Source of the DNA: Chitinophaga pinensis
GTDB lineage: Bacteria; Bacteroidota; Bacteroidia; Chitinophagales; Chitinophagaceae
Reading direction: 5' to 3'
Assembly: GCA_902167325.1 (NCBI GenBank)
Contig: LR632930.1
Span: 4,526,001 to 4,590,000 of the forward strand
Length of the DNA: 64,000 nucleotides
A program made the position numbers and the translations under genes. This document shows, in pieces, positions 50,287-58,557 of the stretch (position 1 is the stretch's first letter; each line of letters starts with the position of its first letter). The notes beneath the pieces are model-generated. The model saw nothing but the letters and a program-made list of their open reading frames with translations, made no database searches and was not told the origin of the DNA.

Positions 50287-51027
50287 CTAGATACGATATG
50301 TTACCCCCAGCGTAACGAAAATATTATACATCGGGAAGTCCATCCCCCTGAAATCGGAGGGAAAAACAGGCCTTAATCCCCAGGAGAGGTTACCCATTAC
50401 CCGGAGCTTTTTACCTACCCTTCTTTCTGCTCCGCCCTGCAATCCTGCATCGAAGCGGCGCATATCCGTTCCGAAATCAAATGATGCTTCGCTGACGTTC
50501 ACCTTCTCCCCCAGTGAGCTGCCGTTGCGGATATAACCATCACTCACATTGCCATAGAAGTTGGCGCTGAACAGCCAGGCCATATACCCTCCCAGGTGCA
50601 GGCGCCAGTTATCGTTCGGCGTATAGGTGGCACTGATGGGGAAAGAGACGTATGCATTGCGCACGGTGGTTTTATTTTTCCCTGTAAAAGCGCCTTCGAA
50701 CTCACTTTTCCCGGAACCATCTTCCATGGTGATCATGGTATGGAAATACATGACTTCGTCTTTTGTGGTCATGCCTTTGTAATCGAGCTTCACGCCAACG
50801 GCCGCTCCCCATTCCGACGCTTTCGTGGGGCGCCACGAAAGTTCGTAACCGAGGGAAGGACAAAACTCCGGGCGATAAGAATTGATCTTGCGGATGGTGT
50901 TAGGAAGGCCTACCGGTGCGGTAGCTCCGATATTGAAGCCCGCCTGAATGCGATGCTCCAGGTGCTGTGCCTGTGCGCCGGTGGCTATAAAAGCGGCGAG
51001 GAATATTATAAAGATTCTGATGTTCAT
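50287..51027 (-). CDS. Outer-membrane beta-barrel protein, PorT/OmpA-like barrel
   Basis: A 246-residue exported protein (signal about 1-20, ending TGAQAQ) with alternating beta strands and aromatic girdles (LGYELSWRPTKASEWGAAVGVKLDYKG, WRLHLGGYMAWLFSANFYG, MYNIFVTLGVTYRI at the C-terminus). It fits the small 8-10-stranded barrels of the PorT/outer-membrane-protein beta-barrel group. It lies 9 bases downstream of the PCMD lipoprotein gene and is probably co-transcribed, suggesting a surface function for the pair. Confidence 0.85.
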   Translation of the reverse strand: MNIRIFIIFLAAFIATGAQAQHLEHRIQAGFNIGATAPVGLPNTIRKINSYRPEFCPSLGYELSWRPTKASEWGAAVGVKLDYKGMTTKDEVMYFHTMITMEDGSGKSEFEGAFTGKNKTTVRNAYVSFPISATYTPNDNWRLHLGGYMAWLFSANFYGNVSDGYIRNGSSLGEKVNVSEASFDFGTDMRRFDAGLQGGAERRVGKKLRVMGNLSWGLRPVFPSDFRGMDFPMYNIFVTLGVTYRI

Positions 51028-51036
51028 GCTGGTAGT

Positions 51037-52104
51037 TTATTGGATGATGGCAAGACTGTCGACCACAAGCCTGCTGCCGATAGCGCCGCGGTACTGGTCG
51101 CCGTCTTTACTGGACGAGGCCACGATGGCCATCATCATTTCTTTAGTGGCAGAGCGGCCGGGAATGTAGGTAAATGGAATATCGAACCGGGTGAAATGGC
51201 CACGGCCTGAGCCGTCGGGCAGTTTGGCGGTAGCGATGATACGGTCGGACGTATGGATGTTCGTAGCATCCAGCCGGGTACGGCCCGTGTAGAGTACGGC
51301 GTAAATAGCGCAGGAGTCCGTTACTCCCGGGAGTATGTTCCCTTCCTTATCCTGGTAGCTGGCACCCGGGGCATATTTGTAATATCCTGTGAACCGTGTA
51401 GCCTTACCCGTAAATGGCTGTCCGAACTGGGTGGCTTTCAATGGTTCGAGGAAGGCGCTGCTCACATCGAAATTGCCGAGGAACAGGGAACCGGCGAAGA
51501 GCTTGATGCCCACGAGATTGGATAGTACGGTGCCTTTCAGGGTAATTAATTCGGCAGCATAGGTGCCCGACTCCGAATCTGCCGTGGCCCGTAACGGATA
51601 CCCGTCAGGCTGTTTGGGAACACCGCTCAGCGCAACGCCCGGGTTGCCGGACGACCATACCTGTCCACCATCCTCTTCTATCACATACTGGTACTTATCC
51701 TTGTCGTGGATGAGCCATTTCTCGAATGCCCAGTCCCACTCCCCGATAGATACGACTTCTACCGTGTATTGCTTGCGGTTTTCGCCGCTGGCGGATGTAA
51801 CGGTGTATACATTTTCACCACCTGTGAAAAAGATGGAATCGCCGGAAGCGGGTGATACTTTAGCGCCTTTGGTGGTGGTGATAACAGGTGCCACACCTTT
51901 GTCGAATGCTTCGGGTTCGAGATAGAGCAGGATCTTGCGGTTCGACTGATCGATGAAAACTTCTCCTGTGAGCAGGGAATCCGGGAGCGTGAAGGATTCA
52001 ATGTCCGCCTCGGGATTGGGCGGCTCTGATTTGATGCAGGCCTGCATGGCGATGGCCGTGAGGGCGCATGCCGCCAGCAGGCGGATGGATTGTATATGGG
52101 TCAT
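51037..52104 (-). CDS. PCMD-domain lipoprotein
   Basis: A 355-residue predicted lipoprotein. The ATG at 52104 gives a signal ending AIAMQAC (Cys22). The N-terminal half has a beta-sandwich (SFTLPDSLLTGEVFIDQSNRKILLYL, NVYTVTSASGENRKQYTVEV), and the C-terminal half a PCMD (putative carbohydrate metabolism) domain with WSSGNPGVALSG, YPLRATADSESGTYAAELITLKG and GRGHFTRFDIPFTYIPG. PCMD proteins are surface lipoproteins of polysaccharide loci, function unproven. It precedes the beta-barrel gene. A strongly folded leader lies just upstream. Confidence 0.85.
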   Translation of the reverse strand: MTHIQSIRLLAACALTAIAMQACIKSEPPNPEADIESFTLPDSLLTGEVFIDQSNRKILLYLEPEAFDKGVAPVITTTKGAKVSPASGDSIFFTGGENVYTVTSASGENRKQYTVEVVSIGEWDWAFEKWLIHDKDKYQYVIEEDGGQVWSSGNPGVALSGVPKQPDGYPLRATADSESGTYAAELITLKGTVLSNLVGIKLFAGSLFLGNFDVSSAFLEPLKATQFGQPFTGKATRFTGYYKYAPGASYQDKEGNILPGVTDSCAIYAVLYTGRTRLDATNIHTSDRIIATAKLPDGSGRGHFTRFDIPFTYIPGRSATKEMMMAIVASSSKDGDQYRGAIGSRLVVDSLAIIQ

Positions 52105-52138
52105 AATGTACATAACAGCAGAATGGAGGGGAAGTTTA

Positions 52139-52201
52139 AAACGGAAACCCGCCACTAAAAGTGACGGGCCGAATCCGTTTGCCAGAAGCATGGTTTCCGT
52201 T
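52139..52201. promoter_or_regulatory. Structured leader upstream of the PCMD gene
   Basis: AACGGAAACC (52139-52148) and GGTTTCCGTT (52192-52201) are perfectly complementary. Inside, CGCCACT and AGTGACG-type segments form a further stem with loop AAAA. On the minus strand the inner stem is followed by TTTCCGTTTT. It may be a terminator after the YwbE gene or a regulatory RNA; it does not match a riboswitch class I know. Confidence 0.55.
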
Positions 52202-52219
52202 GCGGACAAACAACGTTTG

Positions 52220-52417
52220 TTATAGAATTTCCACTACCCGTCCTACCTGTCCATCTTCCAGCCGGACTTTAATTCCCCTGGAATGGTAAGCCGCGGAAGT
52301 GAGGAGATCCTGGACGATGCCGTAGGTAACCCTGCCACTGCGCTGGTCTTTCTTCAGGATAATGCCGACTTCGATGCCGGGAGTGATATTTTTTCTGTAT
52401 TGAGCGTCTTCCCTCAT
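52220..52417 (-). CDS. YwbE family protein
   Basis: A 65-residue YwbE-like protein. The ATG at 52417 gives MREDAQYRKNITPGIEVGII, then LKKDQRSGRVTYGIVQDLLT and the end HSRGIKVRLEDGQVGRVVEI. The pattern I-x-P-G-x-x-V-x-I-x-L-K-K-D-Q-R-T/S-G is diagnostic for the family. It is a small KOW-like nucleic-acid-binding fold with no proven role. Codon use and spacing suggest a simple single gene. Confidence 0.93.
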   Translation of the reverse strand: MREDAQYRKNITPGIEVGIILKKDQRSGRVTYGIVQDLLTSAAYHSRGIKVRLEDGQVGRVVEIL

Positions 52418-52448
52418 GCGTGTAAATTTCCGCGCAAAGGTACAAAAA

Positions 52449-52841
52449 TCAGCCCCAGTTGCCGCTGTAACCAAAAAGGTAACTGAACATGTGGGGGCTT
52501 ATTGCGTTTTCGTACTTCCATACTTTTTTAGAAAGCGAGAAACGTACATTCCCGGGAGCTTCCAGGGAGCCGGGGGTTGTTTTTCCTCTCTGAATACTTA
52601 ACACGAAATACGATTGATCGCCGGAAGGCGGATCGGTAAGGATATACACGGGGCATCCTTCCACCATTCCGTAAGGGTAACGCTTTTCTGCCTGCTCCGA
52701 TTCATTGCCGTGAATACAATGGGGAACAAAGCCTTCGACACAACTTCCACTGATCCGGAATTCCAACGGACCAAAACGTGTAACAAGTTGCCGGATTAAT
52801 TGTATAGCCGGTTCCTCGGCTACAATTCTGGGATTAGTCAT
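52449..52841 (-). CDS. DUF779 family protein
   Basis: A 130-residue DUF779 protein: VAEEPAIQLIRQLVTRFGPLEFRISGSC at the start, a Cys-rich patch (CVEG, CIHG), GMVEGCPVYI in the middle and LSIQRGKTTPGSLEAPGNVRF near the end. The family is typically encoded next to an aldehyde dehydrogenase and an AraC-type regulator. Here the AraC gene is divergent at 53041 but no dehydrogenase is adjacent. Function unknown; it may help the dehydrogenase or respond to aldehydes. Confidence 0.88.
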   Translation of the reverse strand: MTNPRIVAEEPAIQLIRQLVTRFGPLEFRISGSCVEGFVPHCIHGNESEQAEKRYPYGMVEGCPVYILTDPPSGDQSYFVLSIQRGKTTPGSLEAPGNVRFSLSKKVWKYENAISPHMFSYLFGYSGNWG

Positions 52842-53040
52842 ATCAGACAGTATTAGAACAAGAAATCCGCGCTGATGTCTGCCATAGGATTATGCTGCAT
52901 TGCTTCGAACATCATCATGCTAAATTCTCACAAAAAAGAGAGATACCCGTTTACGTTCGTACTGATTATTAGCACGATTGTACCTGACTTCATGCCACAT
53001 TCGGGAAAAATCCCTTATTTTGAAATAGTTAGATATCGCT

Positions 53041-53988
53041 ATGGCCCGAAAATACCTGTTAGAGCATATTGAGCTGATGCCCTCCAGAATGCTGAAAACG
53101 CTGGTGGAAAACCGTCGCGTTTTTAACCTTAACAACTGTGAGCTGAACGTATTCGAATGTTTTGAAACCGCCTGGGCCGTTCCCATGCAATTCAATGAGT
53201 TCATTATCACCAGTATGGTCCGCGGGAAAAAGGTCATGCACCTCCCCAACCAGCCCAGCTTCGACTATCTGCCCGGCGAAACGGTAATTTATCCCGCCAA
53301 CGAAAAGATGGAGATCGACTTCCCGGAAGCCACCTTCGACAATCCCACACAATGTATTGCCCTCGCTATTGATGCACTGTATGTGCGTGGCACCATCGAA
53401 TATCTGAACAGCTATTACCAGTCGCCCGATGAACGGCGTACCTGGCAGCTGCATTTCAATCAATATCATTTTGAGAACGACGATGAGATTTCCGCACTGA
53501 TCAATAAGCTCATCCGTATCTGCTGCAGTGCTGACAACAGTAAGGATATCTTTGCGGACCTTAATCTGAAGGAACTGCTCATCCGCCTCATGCAGAGCCA
53601 GCACCTCACACAGGTGATGACAGAATCTGCCGTGAGCAATAACCAGAGCCGCCAGCACTTTGTACTCAACTACATCCGTGAGCACCTTACGGAGCGCATC
53701 TCGGTAGATACGTTGAGCAAAAAGGCCTACCTGAGCCGCAACCTCTTCTTCCGATGGTTCCGTGAGCAGTTCGGCATCACACCGCTGGAATATGTGAACA
53801 GGGAGCGCATTACCCTTGCCAAGCGCCTCCTCAGCCAGTCCGACAATACGGTAAGCCGCGTGAGCGAGCTGTGCGGGTTTACCGATGTGAACTACTTTAT
53901 CCGTATGTTCAAGAAAGTGGAAGGCATTACCCCAAAAACTTACCAGACGATCAGTTCGGAGCACCTCCGGCTCATGGCGCGCAAATAA
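53041..53988 (+). CDS. AraC-family transcriptional regulator
   Basis: A 315-residue regulator with an N-terminal effector-binding part (about 1-190, AraC_N-like with YLPGETVIYPANEKMEIDFP and LKELLIRLMQS) and a C-terminal AraC helix-turn-helix (about 205-305, ISVDTLSKKAYLSRNLFFRW and VSRVSELCGFTDVNYFIRMF). Regulators of this form are usually encoded near aldehyde dehydrogenases and DUF779 proteins. It is divergent from the DUF779 gene at 52449, which is probably its target. The spacer of 199 bases carries the promoters. Confidence 0.92.
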   Translation: MARKYLLEHIELMPSRMLKTLVENRRVFNLNNCELNVFECFETAWAVPMQFNEFIITSMVRGKKVMHLPNQPSFDYLPGETVIYPANEKMEIDFPEATFDNPTQCIALAIDALYVRGTIEYLNSYYQSPDERRTWQLHFNQYHFENDDEISALINKLIRICCSADNSKDIFADLNLKELLIRLMQSQHLTQVMTESAVSNNQSRQHFVLNYIREHLTERISVDTLSKKAYLSRNLFFRWFREQFGITPLEYVNRERITLAKRLLSQSDNTVSRVSELCGFTDVNYFIRMFKKVEGITPKTYQTISSEHLRLMARK

Positions 53989-54040
53989 TCCACACATTAC
54001 CCATGGCACAGCCTTTGCCCCATTATCCTAAACACGGATT

Positions 54041-54259
54041 ATGAAAGCATTAGGTATTATTCTCATCATCGCCGGCATTGTAATGATCCTTTTCCGCGGC
54101 TTTTACGTGGAAACCGACAAGGAGATCCTTGACGCCGGCCCTATTGAGATCACCAAGAAAGAAAACCGCTGGATCGGATGGCCTACCTACGCAGGCGGTA
54201 TAGCTGCAGTGGCGGGTATTGTACTGCTGATCTCTTCAGGCAAACGGCGCGGGGCATAA
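54041..54259 (+). CDS. Small two-helix membrane protein
   Basis: A 72-residue protein with two membrane helices (about 2-20, KALGIILIIAGIVMILFRGF, and 47-65, WPTYAGGIAAVAGIVLLIS) joined by a charged loop (ETDKEILDAGPIEITKKENR). It matches the small DUF3185-like or unclassified membrane proteins of Bacteroidota. Function unknown. It follows the AraC gene by 52 bases in the same direction. Confidence 0.75.
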   Translation: MKALGIILIIAGIVMILFRGFYVETDKEILDAGPIEITKKENRWIGWPTYAGGIAAVAGIVLLISSGKRRGA

Positions 54260-54263
54260 AAAA

Positions 54264-54291
54264 GCCGGGTCCCTGTGATCAGGGACCCGGC
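54264..54291 (-). terminator. Strong hairpin with a minus-strand T tract
   Basis: GCCGGGTCCCTG, loop TGAT, CAGGGACCCGGC: a perfect 12-bp stem. Six A on the left correspond to T on the minus strand, so it ends the minus-strand gene at 54397 and also backs the stop of the membrane protein gene. Confidence 0.85.
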
Positions 54292-54341
54292 GGATTGCTT
54301 CAAAATATACTCATTACACATTCTGCCTTGTTAAAAACGGG

Positions 54342-54390
54342 CCAGGGTCCGGCACCTCCGGGCGCGGTGCCGTATACTCCCCGACCCTGG
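54342..54390 (+). terminator. Branched hairpin after the membrane protein gene
   Basis: CCAGGGTC/GACCCTGG enclose CGGCACC/GGTGCCG; a T-rich stretch (TTTTATTTTT) follows at 54394-54403. It can terminate plus-strand transcription from the membrane protein gene, just before the opposite stop. Confidence 0.6.
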
Positions 54391-54396
54391 AGGGTT

Positions 54397-55059
54397 TTAT
54401 TTTTCCTGCATATAAGCTTTCAGCCATTTCCCGGCCTGAATACGTTCTTCTTCACCCGCAGTACCAAACAGCAGGGTAAGGCCCCAGTTACGGCCCCCAA
54501 GGGCAAAGAGCGGGTTCTTTTCATCGACCCGCCACACCGTATACTGTCCGGTGCGGAACAGCAGGCGGCAATCCCACGTGAAATAGTAGGGCTGATCCGC
54601 CGGCTGCGTTACGGTAATCTCGTATTTCTTGTAATGCGAGATGGCATGATCTTTCACCAGCTTCCTGGTATACCCCGCTCCCGGCTCCACATGCCGCTTT
54701 TCTGCTTTGGCCTTGGGCGGCTGGTACAGATGTTCCTGGAACAGATCGTACCACAGCCGCTGCACCTGGTGGATGTACAGGAGAAACCCCGCTTTGGGTA
54801 CGCCTTCGAACTGTACCATCCACCGGTTAAGGGTGGCTGGCTTGAGATAGAGGCGCACGCCCTGCCAGTCTTTATAACTGACGCCCGTGTTCACATACCT
54901 TGAGAATCCCAGTTTCCAGAGGCGTTGCGGATCTATGGGGATGGCCTGCAGCTCTGGCAGCAGCGTTGTGAGTGCCGCGAAGTGTTCTTCGCGGACCTGC
55001 ATCACTTTACCGTTGCGGTAAAAAAGCCCTCCCAGTGCTATTTCTTCCAGCTCTACCAT
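54397..55059 (-). CDS. Uncharacterised protein paired with the UmuD-like protease
   Basis: A 220-residue protein. Segments such as GGLFYRNGKVMQVREEHFA, IPIDPQRLWKLGF and FLLYIHQVQRLWYDLFQEHL resemble a small Bacteroidota family I know only as a conserved hypothetical with an R-x-G-N-x-x and H-Q-L-Q-N-L motif. The C-terminal part is unrelated to it. No enzyme motif is clear. It starts 7 bases after the UmuD-like gene and is likely transcribed with it in the place where umuC would be. Confidence 0.65.
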   Translation of the reverse strand: MVELEEIALGGLFYRNGKVMQVREEHFAALTTLLPELQAIPIDPQRLWKLGFSRYVNTGVSYKDWQGVRLYLKPATLNRWMVQFEGVPKAGFLLYIHQVQRLWYDLFQEHLYQPPKAKAEKRHVEPGAGYTRKLVKDHAISHYKKYEITVTQPADQPYYFTWDCRLLFRTGQYTVWRVDEKNPLFALGGRNWGLTLLFGTAGEEERIQAGKWLKAYMQEK

Positions 55060-55066
55060 GGCATTA

Positions 55067-55531
55067 TCATTTACGCAGCCGCATTTCCTTCCTGTCGATC
55101 ACCACCTGCGCCACCACCCCCCATACCTGGAAGGTATCGTGGTCGCGGATCACGATCGGGTCGTACATGGCGTTTTCGGGATAGAGCATCCATCCGGAAG
55201 ATGATTTCACGAGGGTTTTAACGGTGAACTCGCCGTTAAGGACGGCCACCACCACATCGTTAGGCATGGGTTTGAGGGAGCGGTCTACCACCAGGTAGCT
55301 GCGGTCAGGGATATGTGCGTCGGTCATGGACGTTCCGTCTACCCGCACGATGTAAACCGAGGGTTTGTTCATACCAAGGAGGTTAACGAGGTCGATGTCT
55401 TCTTCCATATAGTCCTGCGCGGGGGAAGGGAATCCTGCTTTCAGCGGGGTCCAGACATAGGGGACTTTGATCTCTCCGGTCTCGCGGACGGCGTAAAAAG
55501 ATAAGCCGTTCCGGTGGTTAACTGCATACAT
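55067..55531 (-). CDS. UmuD-like S24 self-cleaving protease
   Basis: A 154-residue UmuD-type protein. The ATG at 55531 gives MYAVNHRNGLSFYAV. The putative self-cleavage point is Ala32-Gly33 in LKAGFPSPAQDYMEE, with the FPSPAQDY of UmuD. The catalytic Ser68 (VDGTSM) and Lys105 (FTVKTL) keep the 37-residue spacing of E. coli UmuD (Ser60/Lys97). UmuD normally works with UmuC as DNA polymerase V, but no umuC lies next to it. An inverted repeat overlaps the upstream region. It may instead act on a regulator or a distant polymerase. Confidence 0.9.
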   Translation of the reverse strand: MYAVNHRNGLSFYAVRETGEIKVPYVWTPLKAGFPSPAQDYMEEDIDLVNLLGMNKPSVYIVRVDGTSMTDAHIPDRSYLVVDRSLKPMPNDVVVAVLNGEFTVKTLVKSSSGWMLYPENAMYDPIVIRDHDTFQVWGVVAQVVIDRKEMRLRK

Positions 55532-55545
55532 GACTACTAATATTT

Positions 55546-55572
55546 TTAGCAATATTAGCTAAAGAAATTAGC
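55546..55572. promoter_or_regulatory. TTAGC/GCTAA operator-like repeats upstream of the UmuD-like gene
   Basis: TTAGC (55546-55550) and GCTAA (55558-55562) form a palindrome with TTAGCTAA inside (55555-55562), and a third TTAGC lies at 55568-55572. These lie 15-41 bases upstream of the UmuD-like start codon. They could bind an autoregulatory repressor, in analogy with damage-response genes. Confidence 0.45.
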
Positions 55573-55726
55573 ATAAACGATGGGTACAAACCCAACAAAC
55601 CCAACAGCTTTAAAGTTCTGTTAAAAACAGCAGTAATCTCCCACAAAAGTGTTATCTTGAACCTTCCAACGCTATTCAGAATAAGGCTAACAGCACTCAT
55701 CAGATCATCAGAAAAACCTACCCATC

Positions 55727-56002
55727 ATGCAATCACGTATTCTTTACATCACGCCCGGCGGGCCACTTTGTTTTATCGACTACCTGACGGTGGCCGATGG
55801 CATGGCGGTGCTTGAGCAGCTGAAGCAAACAGTGCGTATTTCATCTCTGACCCGTATGTTTTATGAATTCAGATTGCTGAAAATGGTGAAAGACGGGCTG
55901 ATCAGCATTGACCGGATATTGCTGCCGGGCTTCGACCGTCACAGCGTAAGCATCTTCCTCGACAGCTGTGAGCTGCACTCAGAGCAATATCCCTGCAGAT
56001 AA
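55727..56002 (+). CDS. Small uncharacterised protein
   Basis: A 91-residue protein beginning MQSRILYITPGGPLCFIDYL, without signal peptide or known domain; helices are likely (GMAVLEQLKQTVRISSLTRM, LKMVKDGLISIDRILL). It stands alone, divergent from the UmuD-like gene. Its codon use is like that of the surrounding genes, but I cannot exclude a chance frame. Confidence 0.5.
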   Translation: MQSRILYITPGGPLCFIDYLTVADGMAVLEQLKQTVRISSLTRMFYEFRLLKMVKDGLISIDRILLPGFDRHSVSIFLDSCELHSEQYPCR

Positions 56003-56190
56003 AAAACCCCATCAATATCAAGTATTACCGCAACCAGTAGGGGCCGCATAAAGCGGTGGCTGGTGAAGTGTGCCCCTACCCTGCACTGAAATTGCAGGCC
56101 ATAGTGCCTGCACTATGGCAGCCGTACAAACCAGTGCTTCTATATTGCTGCTTGCAGAAACGGCCGGGTTTGAATATTTTTATGCCCGCA

Positions 56191-57234
56191 ATGAAAAATA
56201 CGAACAAACCGATCCTCGTCATAAAATTTGGTACAGCCTCCATTACCCGCGACAACGGGGAGCTGAATGAATCCGTGATAGCGGAGATCGCCAAGCAGGT
56301 GGCAGCCGTGCATGACCGTTACAATGTGGTACTGGTATCGTCCGGTGCTGTAGCCGCAGGTAAGCGTTTCCTGAAAGAATACACCGGCACCATCAGCGAG
56401 CGTAAAGCCGCTGCAGCCATTGGTAACCCGCTACTGCTCAATAAGTACACCCAGTATTTCGCCCAATACGGCATCCCCGTGGCGCAGAGCCTCTGCGAAC
56501 GGAGCCACTTCTCCAACCGCAACCAGTTTCTCCAGCTGCACAAAACGTATGAAGAACTCTGGGCCAGCGGCATCATCCCCATCGCCAATGAAAACGACGT
56601 GGTGAGTGACCTCGAACTGAAATTCTCTGATAACGATGAACTGGCTACGCTGATAGCGGTTGGTTTCGGCGCATCCATGCTGCTGTTCTCCACCAGTGTG
56701 GGCGGCGTGCTGGACCGCTCAAAGAAGATCGTGCCCGTCATCCCCGTGATCGATGAAGCCGCCTTTTCCCTGGCAGACACCAGCAAATCGAGTCTTGGCC
56801 TTGGCGGCATGGTTTCCAAACTGACTTTTGCCCGCCTCGCCACCCGGATGGGCATCCAGGTCGTGATCTTCGGAATCGGCACGCCGGATGGCATTGCCCT
56901 CGCTACGGAAGGAAAAACAGGAACACTGTGCCCGTCTCAACCCTGCAGTATGCCCGCACGCCGCAAATGGCTGGCCAGCGGCAGCCTTGTAACCGGCAGG
57001 ATACAGGTAGATGCCGGAGCACAGAAAGCCCTCGAAAAAAGGCATAGTCTGCTCGCTGTAGGCGTACGTTCCGTGCTGGAGAAGTTCGAATGCGGTGAAG
57101 TAATCGAAATTGCAGGCGAATCAGGAGATGTGTTTGCCGTTGCCCGCGCCAAGGTAAGCTCCGATGCCATTAGTGGCGGCAACCGTGAAAAGAACGTAGA
57201 AGTGGCCCATGCCGATGAAATCGTGATTCTTTAA
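56191..57234 (+). CDS. proB: Glutamate 5-kinase
   Basis: A 347-residue glutamate 5-kinase, which phosphorylates glutamate in the first step of proline synthesis. The ATG at 56191 gives MKNTNKPILVIKFGTASITR, the typical kinase start. Amino-acid kinase motifs VLVSSGAVAAG, IPIANENDVVSD, SDNDELATLIAVGF and GLGGMVSKLTFARLA are present. A C-terminal PUA domain (about 275-347) starts at RIQVDAGAQKALEK. It is 12 bases upstream of proA, as a usual proBA operon. Confidence 0.95.
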   Translation: MKNTNKPILVIKFGTASITRDNGELNESVIAEIAKQVAAVHDRYNVVLVSSGAVAAGKRFLKEYTGTISERKAAAAIGNPLLLNKYTQYFAQYGIPVAQSLCERSHFSNRNQFLQLHKTYEELWASGIIPIANENDVVSDLELKFSDNDELATLIAVGFGASMLLFSTSVGGVLDRSKKIVPVIPVIDEAAFSLADTSKSSLGLGGMVSKLTFARLATRMGIQVVIFGIGTPDGIALATEGKTGTLCPSQPCSMPARRKWLASGSLVTGRIQVDAGAQKALEKRHSLLAVGVRSVLEKFECGEVIEIAGESGDVFAVARAKVSSDAISGGNREKNVEVAHADEIVIL

Positions 57235-57246
57235 ACAACAACAATT

Positions 57247-58494
57247 ATGTCCACCATCATACCCCTGCTCGAAAAAGCACAACAGGCGTCCCGCTCCGTA
57301 AAATCTGCCGGCGATACGGTTAAACAGTCCATCCTTCGCCGCATAGGCGTACTGCTGATGGAAAATGCCGCCGCCATCATGGAAGAGAACCGTAAAGATC
57401 TCGGCCAGATGCCCGACGGAGATCCCCGGAAAGACCGTCTGCTGCTCAACGAAGCACGTATTTCCGACCTCTCCGGCAGCCTGAACGACATTGCCCTCCT
57501 GCCCGACCCTTCGGGACAACTGCTGTCAGAAAAAGTGCTGGAAAACGGGTTGCTTGTAAAGAAGGTGACTGCTCCGCTGGGGGTGGTGGGTGTTATTTAT
57601 GAATCGCGGCCCAATGTAACGGTAGACGTGGCAGCCCTCTGCATCCGCTCCGGCAACGCCGCCGTACTCCGTGGCGGAACCGATGCTTTCTATACCAATA
57701 CCATCCTCGTATCCCTCATCCGCCAGGCGCTCGAAGCCCATGCTGTGGACCCGGATGCCGTGGTGCTCCTGCCTACCGACCGCGCCCTCGTAACCGAGCT
57801 GCTGACGGCCGTGCAATATGTAGACATCATTATCCCCCGCGGCTCCCAGTCGCTGATCGATTTCGTGCGGCAGCACTCCCGCGTACCGGTGATCGAAACT
57901 GGTGCAGGCGTCTGCCATACTTATGTGGAAGGCACGGCTGACCTCGAAAAGGCGGCAAAGATCGTTACCAATGCCAAAGTAAGCCGCCCGTCTGTATGTA
58001 ATGCGCTGGACACAGTGATCGTTGATCAATCCATCGCAGCGGAGTTCCTCCCCCTCCTCGCGCCATCACTGGCCGCTTACGCCGTGGAGATCTTTGCGGA
58101 TGAAACAGCCTATCCCATCCTCGAAAAAGCCGGATATCCGCATCTGCAGCATGCCAGTGAAGCCGATTTCGGACGGGAGTTCCTCGATTTTAAATGCTCG
58201 GTAAAAACGGTGGACGGACCGGAAACAGCACTTTCCCATATCCGCCAATACTCCAGCAAACACTCCGAAGCCATCCTCACGCAAAACACGGCGCTGGGCG
58301 AACGCTTCCAGCAGGAAGTAGACGCAGCCGCAGTATACGTCAATGCCTCCACAAGGTTTACTGACGGAGGCGTATTCGGACTGGGCGCAGAGATCGGTAT
58401 TTCCACCCAGAAACTCCACGCCCGTGGTCCCTTCGCCCTCGAAAAGCTCGTAACAGAGAAATGGATCGTGACAGGCAACGGGCAAACCCGCTGA
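57247..58494 (+). CDS. proA: Glutamate-5-semialdehyde dehydrogenase
   Basis: A 415-residue NADP-dependent gamma-glutamyl phosphate reductase of proline synthesis. The catalytic Cys251 is in SRPSVCNALDTVIV. Other motifs are PLGVVGVIYESRPNVT, SGNAAVLRGGTDAF, RGSQSLIDFVRQHSRVPVIE (all in order) and FGLGAEIGISTQKLHARGPF near the end. It forms an operon with proB. Product and substrate links within the pathway are clear. Confidence 0.97.
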   Translation: MSTIIPLLEKAQQASRSVKSAGDTVKQSILRRIGVLLMENAAAIMEENRKDLGQMPDGDPRKDRLLLNEARISDLSGSLNDIALLPDPSGQLLSEKVLENGLLVKKVTAPLGVVGVIYESRPNVTVDVAALCIRSGNAAVLRGGTDAFYTNTILVSLIRQALEAHAVDPDAVVLLPTDRALVTELLTAVQYVDIIIPRGSQSLIDFVRQHSRVPVIETGAGVCHTYVEGTADLEKAAKIVTNAKVSRPSVCNALDTVIVDQSIAAEFLPLLAPSLAAYAVEIFADETAYPILEKAGYPHLQHASEADFGREFLDFKCSVKTVDGPETALSHIRQYSSKHSEAILTQNTALGERFQQEVDAAAVYVNASTRFTDGGVFGLGAEIGISTQKLHARGPFALEKLVTEKWIVTGNGQTR

Positions 58495-58557
58495 TCTCTG
58501 CCTGCACGAACAAAATGTACGGAAAGGTTGTTCTCCTTCTGAACAATCCGAATTCCC

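Noticed and set aside
52139..52201. Cobalamin or TPP riboswitch
   Set aside because: Neither the cobalamin box (GCCACTG) nor the TPP conserved CTGAGA segment is present; only generic stems are seen.
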